64,000 bases of DNA from assembly GCA_021324735.1 (NCBI GenBank), contig JAJPIO010000018.1, positions 248,001 through 312,000 on the forward strand, given 5' to 3'. Origin of the DNA: Bacteroidota bacterium (lineage in GTDB: Bacteria > Bacteroidota > Ignavibacteria > Palsa-1295). The translations under genes were made by a program, and so were the position numbers. Shown here piece after piece: positions 34,246-44,400 of the stretch. Under the pieces are notes generated by a model. That model worked only from the letters and a program-made list of their open reading frames with translations, was not told the origin of the DNA and did no database searches. Numbering within the stretch: position 1 is the first letter of the stretch; every line of letters begins with the position of its first letter.

Positions 34246-35808
34246 ATGAAGTGGTCGCTTGTCCTACTCTCACTTCTTTTAGTCGCTTGTACTCGTGAGG
34301 TTGCTACACCTCCACTAATTCGTGCGCAATCTTCGGGCTGCGAGCTCACGGGATGGATCATGCAGCAAAAGCCGCACAGTACGCGAACCCTTGAAGCCCC
34401 GCCCTCCGTCTTGCGGGACACGGTCATCACCGTAAATGGTACAGAGCATAAGATTTCGATCCCTGAAGGCTTCACAATGTCGGTCTTTGCGCAGATACCA
34501 TCCTGCCGCGGACTTGCTCTTTCTTCTGATGGCGTGATCTATGCGACGTCTTTCAATGGCAAGATCTACGCGCTTCCGGATCACGATCATAATGGTACGC
34601 CCGACAGTGTAATAATCGTAGCGACCGGACTTGGCCAGCCACACGGCATCGGCTTCATCGATAAAATGCTATACGCCTCGAGCGATCAGGGGGCGCTGTA
34701 TCATCTGATCACGCCCGCGACCAGTCGAGTCTCGACCGATCGATCGGTCGTTTCGCCGCTTCCGCCCCATGGCGATCATTTCACGCGCAATTTCGTCTTC
34801 GATTCCATTCACCAGAAGATTTACCTCCAGATCGGTTCGGATGGTAACATGGATACGACCACCAACTTCGTGCACCTTGCACAAATTGTTGAGATGAATC
34901 CTGATGGCTCGGGCTACCGGACATTTGCGCGCGGGTTGCGCAATGCGGTAGGCCTCGATCTCGATCCGCGTACGGACGCGTTGTGGGCGAATAATAATGG
35001 AATGGACGATATTTTTGGCAGCGGGACGGAGCTTACGGCAAATAATCCATCCGAGTCTATTTACATCATATGTGACGGAGCAAATTACGGCTGGCCATTC
35101 TGCTATGGTTTTCGAATGCGAAATCCGGTTTATCCGTGGTCGACTTTAGATACGAATATTGTGCAAACCTTCAGCGGGCCCGTTGCAGAAGTGCTGGCAC
35201 ATGAAGCTCCACTCGGTCTTCACTTTTATCGCGGTTCTACTTTTCCTGCGCTGTATCACAACGCGATATTTCAGTGCTATCACGGCTCCTGGGACCGCTC
35301 CCCGCCTGCGCCGCCGCGAATCACTGTTATGTGGGCCGATACCGACGGAAAAAATGCACGCGTTACTGATTTCGTAAATGGCTTCCAACCTGATTCGACT
35401 GATAATCGGTGGGGTCGTGTCGTTAGCATAATTGAAGGCGGCGATAGCGCCCTCTATGTTTCCGACGATCAGGCTGGTGTGATCTATCGCATCGCTTGGA
35501 CGGGACCACCTCAACAGCAGGCGGTTAACAGCACCCAAAACAGCGTCACATTCTCTTTAGGGATTCCCTCACCAAATCCGGCAACGAATGCTGTTGCATT
35601 TACTATTGACGTTGCACAGCCCGCTTCTATCTCGGTATATCTGCTTGATTTGCTTGGGCGACAGTTACGAAGTATACCAACACAAATAGCTGGCGTGGGC
35701 ACTACAACGTTTCATCTTCCTACCGATGGCCTGCCAAATGGTACGTATGTGCTGCGGGCCAGCTCGAATGGTCAGGTGGCTTCCCGACGTGTCGTTATTG
35801 AGCGATAA
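34246..35808 (+). CDS. sorbosone/glucose dehydrogenase-like beta-propeller with T9SS sorting domain
   Basis: A 520-residue exported protein. The N-terminus is a lipoprotein-like signal (LVLLSLLLVAC). The core resembles GSDH/L-sorbosone dehydrogenase: ISIPEGFTMSVFAQIPSCRGLALSSDGVIYATSF, GLGQPHGIGFIDKMLYAS, ARGLRNAVGLDLDPRTDALWANNNGMDDI, and EAPLGLHFYRGSTFP...ISDDQAGVIYRI-like blades. The C-terminal about 80 residues (SLGIPSPNPATNAVAFTIDV...[23 protein letters not shown]) are a type A sorting domain. Lipobox plus sorting domain is unusual, so the Cys may simply lie in a signal peptidase I leader. It overlaps the next, convergent gene by 37 bases. Confidence 0.85.
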   Translation: MKWSLVLLSLLLVACTREVATPPLIRAQSSGCELTGWIMQQKPHSTRTLEAPPSVLRDTVITVNGTEHKISIPEGFTMSVFAQIPSCRGLALSSDGVIYATSFNGKIYALPDHDHNGTPDSVIIVATGLGQPHGIGFIDKMLYASSDQGALYHLITPATSRVSTDRSVVSPLPPHGDHFTRNFVFDSIHQKIYLQIGSDGNMDTTTNFVHLAQIVEMNPDGSGYRTFARGLRNAVGLDLDPRTDALWANNNGMDDIFGSGTELTANNPSESIYIICDGANYGWPFCYGFRMRNPVYPWSTLDTNIVQTFSGPVAEVLAHEAPLGLHFYRGSTFPALYHNAIFQCYHGSWDRSPPAPPRITVMWADTDGKNARVTDFVNGFQPDSTDNRWGRVVSIIEGGDSALYVSDDQAGVIYRIAWTGPPQQQAVNSTQNSVTFSLGIPSPNPATNAVAFTIDVAQPASISVYLLDLLGRQLRSIPTQIAGVGTTTFHLPTDGLPNGTYVLRASSNGQVASRRVVIER

Positions 35809-37409
35809 GCAGCGGTACCCACTAAAAGGATTAGTATCCCTATCCCAACTTTACTTGCTACGGCGCCATTATCTTCGCTTGGAGACTCATACAGCTTTAA
35901 CGTGATAAGATAGTCGCCCGCAGGCAAAACGGCTGTAGCGAAGCCATTGGGATCGGGAGTTGTTACGATTTCCTCTCTCGCTCGATTGATCCTCCAATAA
36001 GGCCAATAAAATTGGTGAAACCGGACAGGTGTTTGACGAGCAAGGTGAACGTGATAGTCTTTGTCAATAGCAGTGTGTGAGACAAGGTTGATAGAATCAC
36101 CTGGCATCGTAATTCCGAGTGGTACAACAGTAGGCTCGTTCATCCATCGCAGCGTAATACCAAGCACCTCATTCGGATCGTTTGCTGCCCACTTTGTAGC
36201 ATATTCCGGTGCGTCCATTCGATAGGCATTTATCGGCAATCGAGGTTGTGCAAATAAATTACGAGAAAGAGTTAGCTCCGAAAGTAAGCTGACAAGGGCA
36301 AGACCAATGATGGTGCAATGTACTAAACTGTGTCGTTCTCGTACATAAATGATCGCAAGCGCAAGCAACAGTATTCCATTCCATCGCCAACCAAATTGAA
36401 CGAACGGCATTCCTGGAATAAATTGCCAGAACTGCTTACTGATAAACGGCAATTGAAAAAAGACCCCGATAATGAGGAGCCATATCCATGGCTGCAGACC
36501 GGAGGACGATCTTAGGCGCCACGTCGCAAAGATTGCAATCAGCGCAGCAATAACTGTACTGACGCTTAGTATTCGCAGCCAATCCAAATGCCCTCGAAAA
36601 AGATCGAGAAGTGCATAGCCAAATAAGCTGGCATTCATCGGCAAGTCAAAGAGGTGCCGCTGGTGTATGAGACCACGAAATGAGAACGCCGGCAATAAAT
36701 AGATAGCCCCAACAAGTATGGCTATAGCAAAGCCTGAAAGCTGATTAAGAATACTTGGAAAAGATCGACGGACAATAATTACAACGGCAGTCGAAATTAC
36801 TGCAAGATAGCTGATCGGAAGATTGGTAAGGAGCAACCCGGACCAACCTATCGCGCTAATAGCGATCGTTCGCAGTTTATCTTTGCCTTGGATAAAGAGT
36901 AAAGGAAAGAAAGCGAGTGCTGCATGCTCTGTTAAAGCATCCCGCACATAAACGTTGCCAAAATGGTATGCAACAAAAGCATACAGCATGGCTCCTGTCA
37001 CTGTTCGAAGCACCGATGGGCTATATCTCCGGAGTAGAACACCCGCAGCTAATACGGAAAGTAGCCCAAAGCTAAGCTGGACTACGTTATACAGGAGTTC
37101 TGCAGAGTGGATGCCAAACGAGTATAGAAAGCTCGCATACCAATAGACGAGCGGCGGATAAAAATAAAATGTTGGTGAGCCGTAGCCTCCAAATGAATCA
37201 GATAGCCATCGTGGGTAGCCTATGCCCTGGGCGCGTAGTCGTGAAAATTGATCGAGCCAATTGAGATGAACGTAAGCATCATGGCCGATCACGGGATAAT
37301 TGAGCAGACCAAAAAGAACGCTGATAGTCGAAACTATAAGGACCAGAACAAATGCGAGCCGATCGCTTGAACCGGCTTGCTTCCATTCCCCAATGAGCGT
37401 AGCAATCAT
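35772..37409 (-). CDS. polytopic membrane protein, PTPS-related domain
   Basis: A 545-residue inner-membrane protein with about ten to twelve hydrophobic helices. Near the N-terminus [17 protein letters not shown] and [27 protein letters not shown] match the 6-pyruvoyl-tetrahydropterin-synthase-related membrane family, which has a GT-C-like topology. The C-terminal about 120 residues are a periplasmic beta domain ([37 protein letters not shown]). It may handle a lipid-linked sugar, by analogy only. Its start overlaps the threonine aldolase stop (37406-37409). Confidence 0.75.
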   Translation of the reverse strand: MIATLIGEWKQAGSSDRLAFVLVLIVSTISVLFGLLNYPVIGHDAYVHLNWLDQFSRLRAQGIGYPRWLSDSFGGYGSPTFYFYPPLVYWYASFLYSFGIHSAELLYNVVQLSFGLLSVLAAGVLLRRYSPSVLRTVTGAMLYAFVAYHFGNVYVRDALTEHAALAFFPLLFIQGKDKLRTIAISAIGWSGLLLTNLPISYLAVISTAVVIIVRRSFPSILNQLSGFAIAILVGAIYLLPAFSFRGLIHQRHLFDLPMNASLFGYALLDLFRGHLDWLRILSVSTVIAALIAIFATWRLRSSSGLQPWIWLLIIGVFFQLPFISKQFWQFIPGMPFVQFGWRWNGILLLALAIIYVRERHSLVHCTIIGLALVSLLSELTLSRNLFAQPRLPINAYRMDAPEYATKWAANDPNEVLGITLRWMNEPTVVPLGITMPGDSINLVSHTAIDKDYHVHLARQTPVRFHQFYWPYWRINRAREEIVTTPDPNGFATAVLPAGDYLITLKLYESPSEDNGAVASKVGIGILILLVGTAAYRSITTRREAT

Positions 37410-38428
37410 CCAAATAATTTGACGATCGTCATCGCCGCTTGCTCGCAGTCCTGCATCGTCACATCAAGGTGAGTAATAGCCCGCGCAAGGCCATTCGCAC
37501 CAGCCGATAGTAAAACCCCGGCATCCTTTAGGCGAGCTAGCGTCGCATCGAGCGGAGTCTCGAATTGAAGCAGAACAATGTTCGTCTGTACCCGATCGAG
37601 ATCGATCCGAGCATTCTTCGATGACTCATGTATGATCTCCGCAAATCGGCGCGCCTTTATGTGATCTTCAACCAAACGTTCGCGATTGTTTCGCAAGGCG
37701 AACAGTGCTCCGGCGGCAATAATACCTGCTTGCCGCATACCACCGCCCCAAATTTTGCGGTATCGGCGGGCTTTTGCAATATTTTCCTGGGATCCTGTAA
37801 TAGCGCTTCCTACCGGAGCACCTAATCCTTTCGAGAAGCAGACAGAAACAGTATCGAAATTCTGAGCATAGTCTTTAGGCGATTTGCCTGAGTATGCGCA
37901 CGCATTCCACAGTCGTGCTCCATCTAAATGCATCAAAATGCCGTTCAAATGAGCGAATATACTGATCTCCTTTACTCGCTCGAGTGGATAGACCGTACCC
38001 CCGGCCCGATTGTGAGTATTTTCAAGGGCTATAAGACGGGTCACCGGCATATAATACGCCTTCTCTCGAATGGCAGGCTTAATTTCTTCTGTTGAAAGAA
38101 TACCGCGATCTCGTGCCTTTACCGGGTTAAGCTGAACCCGAGAGAGGAAGCTTGCAGCAGTCGTCTCATAATTAAAGATATGAGAATCCGCTTCGACGAT
38201 CACTTCATCGCCTTCGATCGAATGAATGGCTAAAGCCAACTGATTCGCCATACAGCCCGACGGCGTATAGAGGGCAGCTTCCTTACCAAGCAGTGCCGCA
38301 ACCTCCTCCTCGAGCTTTAGAACAGTTGGATCTTCCGAGAAAACATCATCGCCTACTTCAGCCTCGGCCATTGCCTTTCTCATGGCAGGCGAGGGCTTAG
38401 TAACAGTATCAGAACGAAGGTCTATCAC
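37406..38428 (-). CDS. ltaE: low-specificity L-threonine aldolase
   Basis: A 340-residue PLP enzyme. [20 protein letters not shown] is the diagnostic N-terminus; [13 protein letters not shown] and the PLP lysine Lys200 in [13 protein letters not shown] are clear, and the aldolase-family [13 protein letters not shown] is present. It splits L-threonine and allo-threonine into glycine and acetaldehyde in the cytosol. Its 3' end overlaps the membrane-protein start by four bases. It is divergent from the Lrp-type regulator, so it could be that regulator's target. Confidence 0.93.
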   Translation of the reverse strand: MIDLRSDTVTKPSPAMRKAMAEAEVGDDVFSEDPTVLKLEEEVAALLGKEAALYTPSGCMANQLALAIHSIEGDEVIVEADSHIFNYETTAASFLSRVQLNPVKARDRGILSTEEIKPAIREKAYYMPVTRLIALENTHNRAGGTVYPLERVKEISIFAHLNGILMHLDGARLWNACAYSGKSPKDYAQNFDTVSVCFSKGLGAPVGSAITGSQENIAKARRYRKIWGGGMRQAGIIAAGALFALRNNRERLVEDHIKARRFAEIIHESSKNARIDLDRVQTNIVLLQFETPLDATLARLKDAGVLLSAGANGLARAITHLDVTMQDCEQAAMTIVKLFG

Positions 38429-38462
38429 TTATCCACATTTATTTAATTAGGGAATTTATCTG

Positions 38463-38494
38463 CTTGACTTTACTTTTGAAAGTTTGTAACTTTG
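38463..38494 (+). promoter_or_regulatory. Bacteroidota-type promoter of the Lrp/AsnC gene
   Basis: CTTG at 38463-38466 as the -33 element and TAACTTTG at 38487-38494, an exact TAnnTTTG, 20 bases apart. A transcript would start near 38500. This rules out the upstream TTG start at 38464 and favours ATG 38530 (or 38503). Confidence 0.55.
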
Positions 38495-38529
38495 CAGACA
38501 GGATGTACGACATCCACACAAAATTACGC

Positions 38530-39054
38530 ATGGAGCGTCCGAAAACCGCCGATAACGCAAAAAGACCCAATATTCCGGCTATAGAGAGCCTTGGAATTGA
38601 CCGCACTGATCTAAAACTATTAGAGCGGTTACAGGTGCAGGGACGGACCAAGCGGAATGAACTTGCCGAGGAAGTGAGCCTCTCACTACCAGCCGTCAGT
38701 GAGCGAATGCGTAAGCTCGAAGAGCATCAGATTCTGGAAGGCGTGTATGCTAAGCTCGACCCCAAACGTATCGGCCTTGACGTTGCAGTCTTTATCACGG
38801 TGACGATCGAGTCGAGCAGCAAATACCCAGACTTCCTTCGTGTAGCAGAAGCGCACCCGGAAATTTTGGAGATTCATGCGATCACCGGCGACGGCTCCCA
38901 TCTCATTAAAGCGAGAACGTGGAATACATCGACACTCGAACGGCTGCTAAGTACGATCCAACAGATGCCAGGAGTAAAGCAAACTCGTACTAATGTAGTG
39001 CTCTCAACTTACAAAGAGACGATGGCGCTACCGATCGAAGAACTTAATAAGTAA
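38530..39054 (+). CDS. Lrp/AsnC-family transcriptional regulator
   Basis: A 174-residue protein. The winged-helix part is about residues 30-80: IDRTDLKLLERLQVQGRTKRNELAEEVSLSLPAVSERMRKLEEHQILEG. The RAM ligand-binding domain is about 90-170 (VFITVTIESSSKYPDF, ILEIHAITGDGSHLIKA, MPGVKQTRTNVVLSTYKET). ATG 38530 is preferred because a promoter ends at 38494. It lies between a threonine aldolase and glnA and may regulate amino-acid and nitrogen metabolism through feast-famine signals. Confidence 0.88.
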   Translation: MERPKTADNAKRPNIPAIESLGIDRTDLKLLERLQVQGRTKRNELAEEVSLSLPAVSERMRKLEEHQILEGVYAKLDPKRIGLDVAVFITVTIESSSKYPDFLRVAEAHPEILEIHAITGDGSHLIKARTWNTSTLERLLSTIQQMPGVKQTRTNVVLSTYKETMALPIEELNK

Positions 39055-39097
39055 TTTTTACAAACCGTTACCATCATCATCACTCGTTTCCACCGCT

Positions 39098-40432
39098 ATG
39101 ACTAAATCTGAAGTACTGTCGCTCGCTAAAGAACAGAAAGTAGCATTTATTAACGTCATGTTCACCGACCTGCTCGGCGTCATGAAGGCACTGACCATTC
39201 CGGTCTCGAAACTCGAGGATGCCATCGAGCAGAACGTCTGGTTTGACGGCTCGTCGATCGAAGGCTTTGCGCGTATTTCGGAGTCGGATATGTATTTGAA
39301 GCTCGACCTGAATACGTTCACCGTTATTCCATGGTCGAAAGGCACACGCGCAGTAACGGCACTTATCATTGCGGACGTCTACATGCCGGATGGCTCACCG
39401 TTCGAAGGCGATCCGCGCGGTATTCTCAAGCGCCAGATCAAGCGTGCTGAAGAGATGGGATATCAGTTCAATACTGGTCCGGAGCTCGAGTTCTTCCTCT
39501 TCAAGAAGAATGGTGATAGCCTTGCTCCACTTCCCCACGATACCGCTGGTTACTTCGACCAGACGACGGATCTTGCTTCTGATATCCGCAAAGAGATGAC
39601 CTTTGCACTTCATGAGCTCGGCATCGACGTCGAGGCCCTACATCACGAGGTAGCCATTGGTCAGCACGAGATCGACTTCAAATACGATAACGCCCTCCGC
39701 TGCGCCGATATCGTAATTATTATGAAGTATGCTCTCAAGTCGATCGCGATGAAGTATGACCTGCATTGTACCTTTATGCCGAAACCGATCGCCGGTATCA
39801 ATGGCTCGGGTATGCACGTTCACCAGTCGCTGTTCTCGCTCGATGGCAAAAAGAACCTAATGCACGATAAGGATGGCGAATACCAGCTTTCGGCTTTGGC
39901 AAAGCAGTACATTGCTGGCCAGTTAAAGCACATTAAGGCAATGAATGCCATCCTCAATCCGACGGTAAATTCGTACAAGCGTCTCGTCGTTGGCTACGAA
40001 GCTCCGGTGTACGTCGCATGGGGGCAGCGTAATCGCTCCGCGCTTATTCGTATTCCGCGCATTACCAAAGGACGTGAGAAGGCAGTACGCGCCGAACTCC
40101 GTTGCCCGGATCCAAGCGCAAATCCATATCTCGCCTTTGCGGTCATGCTCGCGGCCGGTCTGGATGGTATCGAGAAGAAGATGCAGGCCCCCGCGCCGGT
40201 CGAAGAGAATATCTTCGAATTCACCGATGAGACCGCAGCGGCGCGTGGCATCACGACCGTAGCGAAGAACCTGATGGATGCGATCGAAGAATTGAAGAAG
40301 GACCAGGTGGTCTGTGAAGCACTGGGTTCATTCACCGTCGAAAAACTCGTTGAAGCGAAGACCGCAGAGTGGGACTCCTTCCGTATGTCGGTTAGCCAAT
40401 GGGAGCTTGATCGCTATCTGGAGGTTTACTAA
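39098..40432 (+). CDS. glnA: type I glutamine synthetase
   Basis: A 444-residue GSI-alpha enzyme: N-terminal beta-grasp (VAFINVMFTDLLGVMKALTIPV), WFDGSSIEGFARISESDMYL, GPELEFFLF, catalytic core EVAIGQHEIDF and NGSGMHVHQSL, and the GTP-like ATP loop RNRSALIRIPR with RCPDPSANPYLAFA. The NLYDLP adenylylation-site region of GSI-beta is missing, so control by adenylylation is not expected; feedback or repressor control is likely. It follows the Lrp-type gene by 43 bases and ends at a terminator. Confidence 0.97.
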   Translation: MTKSEVLSLAKEQKVAFINVMFTDLLGVMKALTIPVSKLEDAIEQNVWFDGSSIEGFARISESDMYLKLDLNTFTVIPWSKGTRAVTALIIADVYMPDGSPFEGDPRGILKRQIKRAEEMGYQFNTGPELEFFLFKKNGDSLAPLPHDTAGYFDQTTDLASDIRKEMTFALHELGIDVEALHHEVAIGQHEIDFKYDNALRCADIVIIMKYALKSIAMKYDLHCTFMPKPIAGINGSGMHVHQSLFSLDGKKNLMHDKDGEYQLSALAKQYIAGQLKHIKAMNAILNPTVNSYKRLVVGYEAPVYVAWGQRNRSALIRIPRITKGREKAVRAELRCPDPSANPYLAFAVMLAAGLDGIEKKMQAPAPVEENIFEFTDETAAARGITTVAKNLMDAIEELKKDQVVCEALGSFTVEKLVEAKTAEWDSFRMSVSQWELDRYLEVY

Positions 40433-40452
40433 AGAGTAGGCCCCTGTTCTTT

Positions 40453-40486
40453 AAAGCCCTCTTCTGTTTGAAGAGGGCTTTTTAAT
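40453..40486 (+). terminator. rho-independent terminator after glnA
   Basis: AAAGCCCTCTTC (40453-40464) and GAAGAGGGCTTT (40470-40481) form a 12-bp stem around TGTTT, followed by TT-AATTT. The A-rich left side makes it bidirectional, and it can serve the convergent lipoprotein gene too. Confidence 0.9.
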
Positions 40487-40504
40487 TTCTGAGAGAGTTA
40501 GAAC

Positions 40505-41308
40505 TTAATGGAGAAAGAAATTCACCGTATCCATTCGGCTTCCTTCGATCTCGATCGGTGCCTGGTCCCGATAGTCGCTTCGCCAATCATATTCCCGTTG
40601 GGTGGCATCTTTTAATTGATCGATCGTCCAGCTATCGCGCCAAACTTTTACCGTATACTTGCCCGGAGGGATATTCGTGAGTGAATAGTGTCCATTGGAG
40701 TCTGTAACTGCAAAATAAGGATGCTCAGCAGCCATTACGAACGCACGCATCCAGGGGTGGATATCGCACTTTACGGTGTATAATCCCGGTAGGTTCAAGG
40801 GCACCTGCTGAGGCGGCGAACCTTCCGATTGCGCAATATTAGTGTTGGTTTTTATGTCCAACCAAAAATGAGCGTTATGCAGTACTTTATCACTATTCGA
40901 TACTGTGATGACCGCTCCTGCTTTTACTACCTGAACATGGGGAATAAATTCGCAGCCTTTTTGATCGAGCGTTGACGATAGTGGCAGATCGAATGGTTTG
41001 CCGGCGGTAATAGTATCGAGATAGACGATCGCGCCTCGAATGCCATCTCCATTGCCTGGTGCTGCCGGATTAGTATGCAGAGCCCCACATACGTCCCGAT
41101 CTTTTTCAATAATGATAGGAGCAGCTTCCGGCCTGGAGCCGGAAAATCGGACGTTGCCAGAAACACTGCCGCCATTCTTTACTTCGATGGGATGATACTT
41201 GAGCTGCGGCGGTCCTTGCGTCGAGCATGCCGCCAAAACGGTAATTGAGATAACGGCGAGATAAAAAAGCAAAGGACGAGCAGTGCCCGTCCTTAATTCG
41301 TCATTCAT
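40505..41308 (-). CDS. cupredoxin/carboxypeptidase-regulatory-like lipoprotein
   Basis: A 267-residue protein with lipobox ITVLAAC. The middle is a cupredoxin-like domain: VVKAGAVITVSNSDKVLHNAHF and GLYTVKCDIHPWMRAFVMAAEHPYFAVTD, where the CxxHPxM motif would bind copper. The end is a carboxypeptidase-regulatory-like fold (GHYSLTNIPPGKYTVKVW). Proteins of this type occur in methylamine-utilization and electron-transfer operons. The first ten residues (MNDELRT) come from a 21-bp repeat. The 5' end of the frame (to 41434) runs through the tRNA gene, so ATG 41306-41308 is used; 41311 is equal. Confidence 0.8.
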   Translation of the reverse strand: MNDELRTGTARPLLFYLAVISITVLAACSTQGPPQLKYHPIEVKNGGSVSGNVRFSGSRPEAAPIIIEKDRDVCGALHTNPAAPGNGDGIRGAIVYLDTITAGKPFDLPLSSTLDQKGCEFIPHVQVVKAGAVITVSNSDKVLHNAHFWLDIKTNTNIAQSEGSPPQQVPLNLPGLYTVKCDIHPWMRAFVMAAEHPYFAVTDSNGHYSLTNIPPGKYTVKVWRDSWTIDQLKDATQREYDWRSDYRDQAPIEIEGSRMDTVNFFLH

Positions 41309-41326
41309 CATTTGTAATTCGTCATT
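41294..41326. repeat. 21-bp tandem repeat at the lipoprotein start
   Basis: TAATTCGTCATT occurs at 41294-41305 and 41315-41326, period 21 bases, exactly seven codons. On the minus strand it encodes NDELQM and MNDELR heptads at the extreme N-terminus of the lipoprotein. Such NDEL-type peptides are a recurring artefact of intergenic mini-repeats in Bacteroidota. Confidence 0.65.
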
Positions 41327-41333
41327 GATGAAG

Positions 41334-41409
41334 TGGGCGCTGAGGGATTCGAACCCCCGACCTTCTCGGTGTAAACGAGACGCTCTAAACCAGCTGAGAC
41401 TAAGCGCCC
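41334..41409 (-). tRNA. tRNA-Val (anticodon UAC)
   Basis: A complete cloverleaf on the minus strand: acceptor GGGCGCT (41409-41403) with AGCGCCC and discriminator A at 41334; D-arm GTCTCAGCTGGTTTAGAGC; anticodon stem TCTCG/CGAGA with loop TTTACAC, giving anticodon UAC; T-arm GGGGG/CCCTC with loop TTCGAAT. CCA is not encoded. It follows the PorU2-like gene by 87 bases on the same strand. Confidence 0.95.
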
Positions 41410-41496
41410 TCCCTTTTTCCAATGGAATCCGCAAACTCCATCGTAGGGGTGCCTAACAGCAATCAGACACTAGTATACTCCCGATCGTGTAAAAAA

Positions 41497-44400
41497 TTAT
41501 CGGGAGCGAACCGCTCGTTCTGTAATACCATCGCTAAATGACGAACCGTCGGGATTCTTACCATTTATGACTACTCGGTAGAGATACGTCCCATTGCCCA
41601 CTTCATTGCCTCTCTCGTCGCGACCATCCCATTCAACGATATTAAGTCCTGCTCGCAACGAAGCAGGAATGAGCGTCCGAATCTTCCGTCCAGCGATCGT
41701 ATAAACGATGATCTTCAGGTCCGCTGGCGAATCGGAACGAAGGACAAATGTGAAATCGGTCTTATCCTTAAAGGGATTGGGATAATTCATTACGTGCTCG
41801 ATGCCATTCGTACTGCTGACGGTAAAGCACTGCTCGATCGTATCGATGTTTCCGCTGGCATCTTTGACATAGGCATGCACGAACCACTGTCCTGGCTGGA
41901 AGGACTGACCGGGGATAATCTTCAGCTGAGCCTGCAATGGCGATGGAGCCGGAGGTAATATGAACTGAACGGTCCAACCCGGAGGCACATCTTTCGTCGA
42001 CACCGGAAAGTATTGACTACTGCCTGTACCGCCAAAAAGAAAGTCGGCATGAATAGCACTGGAATCGGTCACTCGTACCGGATTCGTACTGGTAAGATTA
42101 ATGGTAATCCCAGACAGTTTGGAGACGTATCCACATTCGGGAATGTGCTGTTCTACCTGTTGTCCTGGATTCGTAAATAATACCTCGCCAAAGGGCCGCG
42201 CCGTATCGCGCTGAACGTTGTACGTCCCGGTAATTGTGTTGTTGACCAACAGCTGCTCGTTAATGCCTTCATTAGGATTGACCACAGCCATAAGTGAGAC
42301 CGGACCAATTTCGCCAAACGTTTGAACGGTGTCGCTAAACGCCAATGTGGAGTGACCCGAAAGGCTCGTAATAAAATGGCTCGCGATCGTATCGCTTTTG
42401 CCATGATATTGACGTAGCATAATAACGGTCGCAGAATCGGCTGGCGCACACGTGAGCGTCGCCACAGTGTATTTCGCAACCACCGCCGTTCCTTGGATCG
42501 TGCTAGCTGGCAGTACTGAAATAGAGTCCGTTTGAAAGTATAACTCCGGCGCCGCATCGTATTGCAGTTCGATCGATGAAAGACCAGGACTCTGTGCACT
42601 GTTTGAGCTTCGCATAAATATCATGCGAACAGCAAGTTGATCGTAAGTGCGCGCGTCGATATTTGACAGACTGAACGAGGAAGATTGTGATGCCTTAAAC
42701 GTATCAACCACATCAATGCCGCTGCCATTCCGTCGTGAACCGAGGACGGAAAAAGTGATGTCACTTCCACCTGGAATGGGAGTACCCTTCCAAATAAGCG
42801 AGCCATAACCTTTGGCTATGGCTGTAAATGGTGTCTGTGCTACACCCGCAGTGCCGGAGGTAAGTGCAGTATCAAATACACGAGCGCCAGTAGTACCAGG
42901 AGCAGCGGTCATTTCCTTCGCAGTACCTGGATTGCTTCCCTTCACACCGATCAAAGCATAGCTACCCTGTGAAGAAAGTCCACCTAGTCCATTCAGCGAT
43001 CCCAGGGATTGAAGCTCCGCTTTAACGGAATCTATAAAACCGGCAACATACGGCTGGCCAACGGTTACAATTGCCACACGTCTCCCTGGTTCGATCGATC
43101 GAATAACCGAATCGAATATTGTCCCAAGTGAATCACCAACTGAAACATTATATGCTTGGTCCCACGGTATTTGGAATTCATTTACACGTTCGATCTGGCT
43201 TCCATCCTTTGTGAATTGAGCGATGGAATATCCGACGCCCAGGGGAGCAATAAATTGATATGCCGAATGATCGTTGATTCGAATTTGGGCATAAGGACTA
43301 AAAGCAATACCACTATCATTCACCCCGTGAGATATTGCTTCATAGCGGATAGTGTCCTGCGTCGGCAGGAACAACATTCCCTGGTTATTGAGGCTCAACC
43401 CACTGATGATAGTGGAAGCAAGTTGCTCGGGTGAACTGTAACTAAACTCGGATCGATCGGCCGGAGCAATGCTGAACGTCGCGTATTGCCAGGCTGTCGT
43501 ATCACCAGATGAACGTACTATCCTCGTTCGCCACCAATAAACCGATGATAATGGAACGCTAGCAGGCGGTATAGTGACATCAAAAGCTACGTAGCTGGTA
43601 GATCCAATATTCGTCCGTTGGTCAAGAAGAATACGGGAGAACGCTTGCGTTGTATCGACTTGTAACTCTACTCGATCACTCGTGGTAGCACCCGGCGGCG
43701 TTAGCACTATAAAATGAACATTACTTCCGCTAATGTCACAAAATTGACGAGACCCTTCATAGGGGTAAAATGGATTCGTCGATAATCCATTGATAAGAAT
43801 ATGAACGCTCGCCGAATCATCAGGCCGATAGACCTCTTCAAAATGATTATCAGGATCGATAACGACCGAGATAGTGTGAGCACCGATCGATTCCGAATTA
43901 ATAGCGAATCGAGCAGAAACAAATGCGCTATCGTCCAATCGTAAAAGCGTATCATCCTTTGAGAATGGAAGCCCGCTGGGCCCTATATCAGTAATGCGGA
44001 TAATGACTGGCGTTTCAGCAGAGTATCCATAATTATGAATGAGTGCGCGAACCGTAAACGTGCTATCGCTGATACTGAATACATTTCGAGCATTCGTATC
44101 GACTCCGGAGTATGCGTGCACTTCATTGGCATACACTGCCAACTCTGGTTGCGGGCGCAATACAAACCCAGTAGCCGCATCACCCAACATGGAGTATTGC
44201 AAGCGCGCATTATGACCGACAAACCCGAAGCCGGACGCGCTTCCGGCTGCAACGAGCTTGGCTGCCGTCAGCATCTGCAGTGCGTTCATCGTCTCAGGTT
44301 TCGTCGTATCGTGAGAGCTACGATATGATTGCAATAATTGAAAGAATACTGTGGTAAGATCATGATCGTATCCCATTTCACCAAAACCGGTCGTTCCATA

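Noticed and set aside
41312-41434. Upstream coding extension of the cupredoxin-like lipoprotein
   Set aside because: It would read through the tRNA-Val gene.
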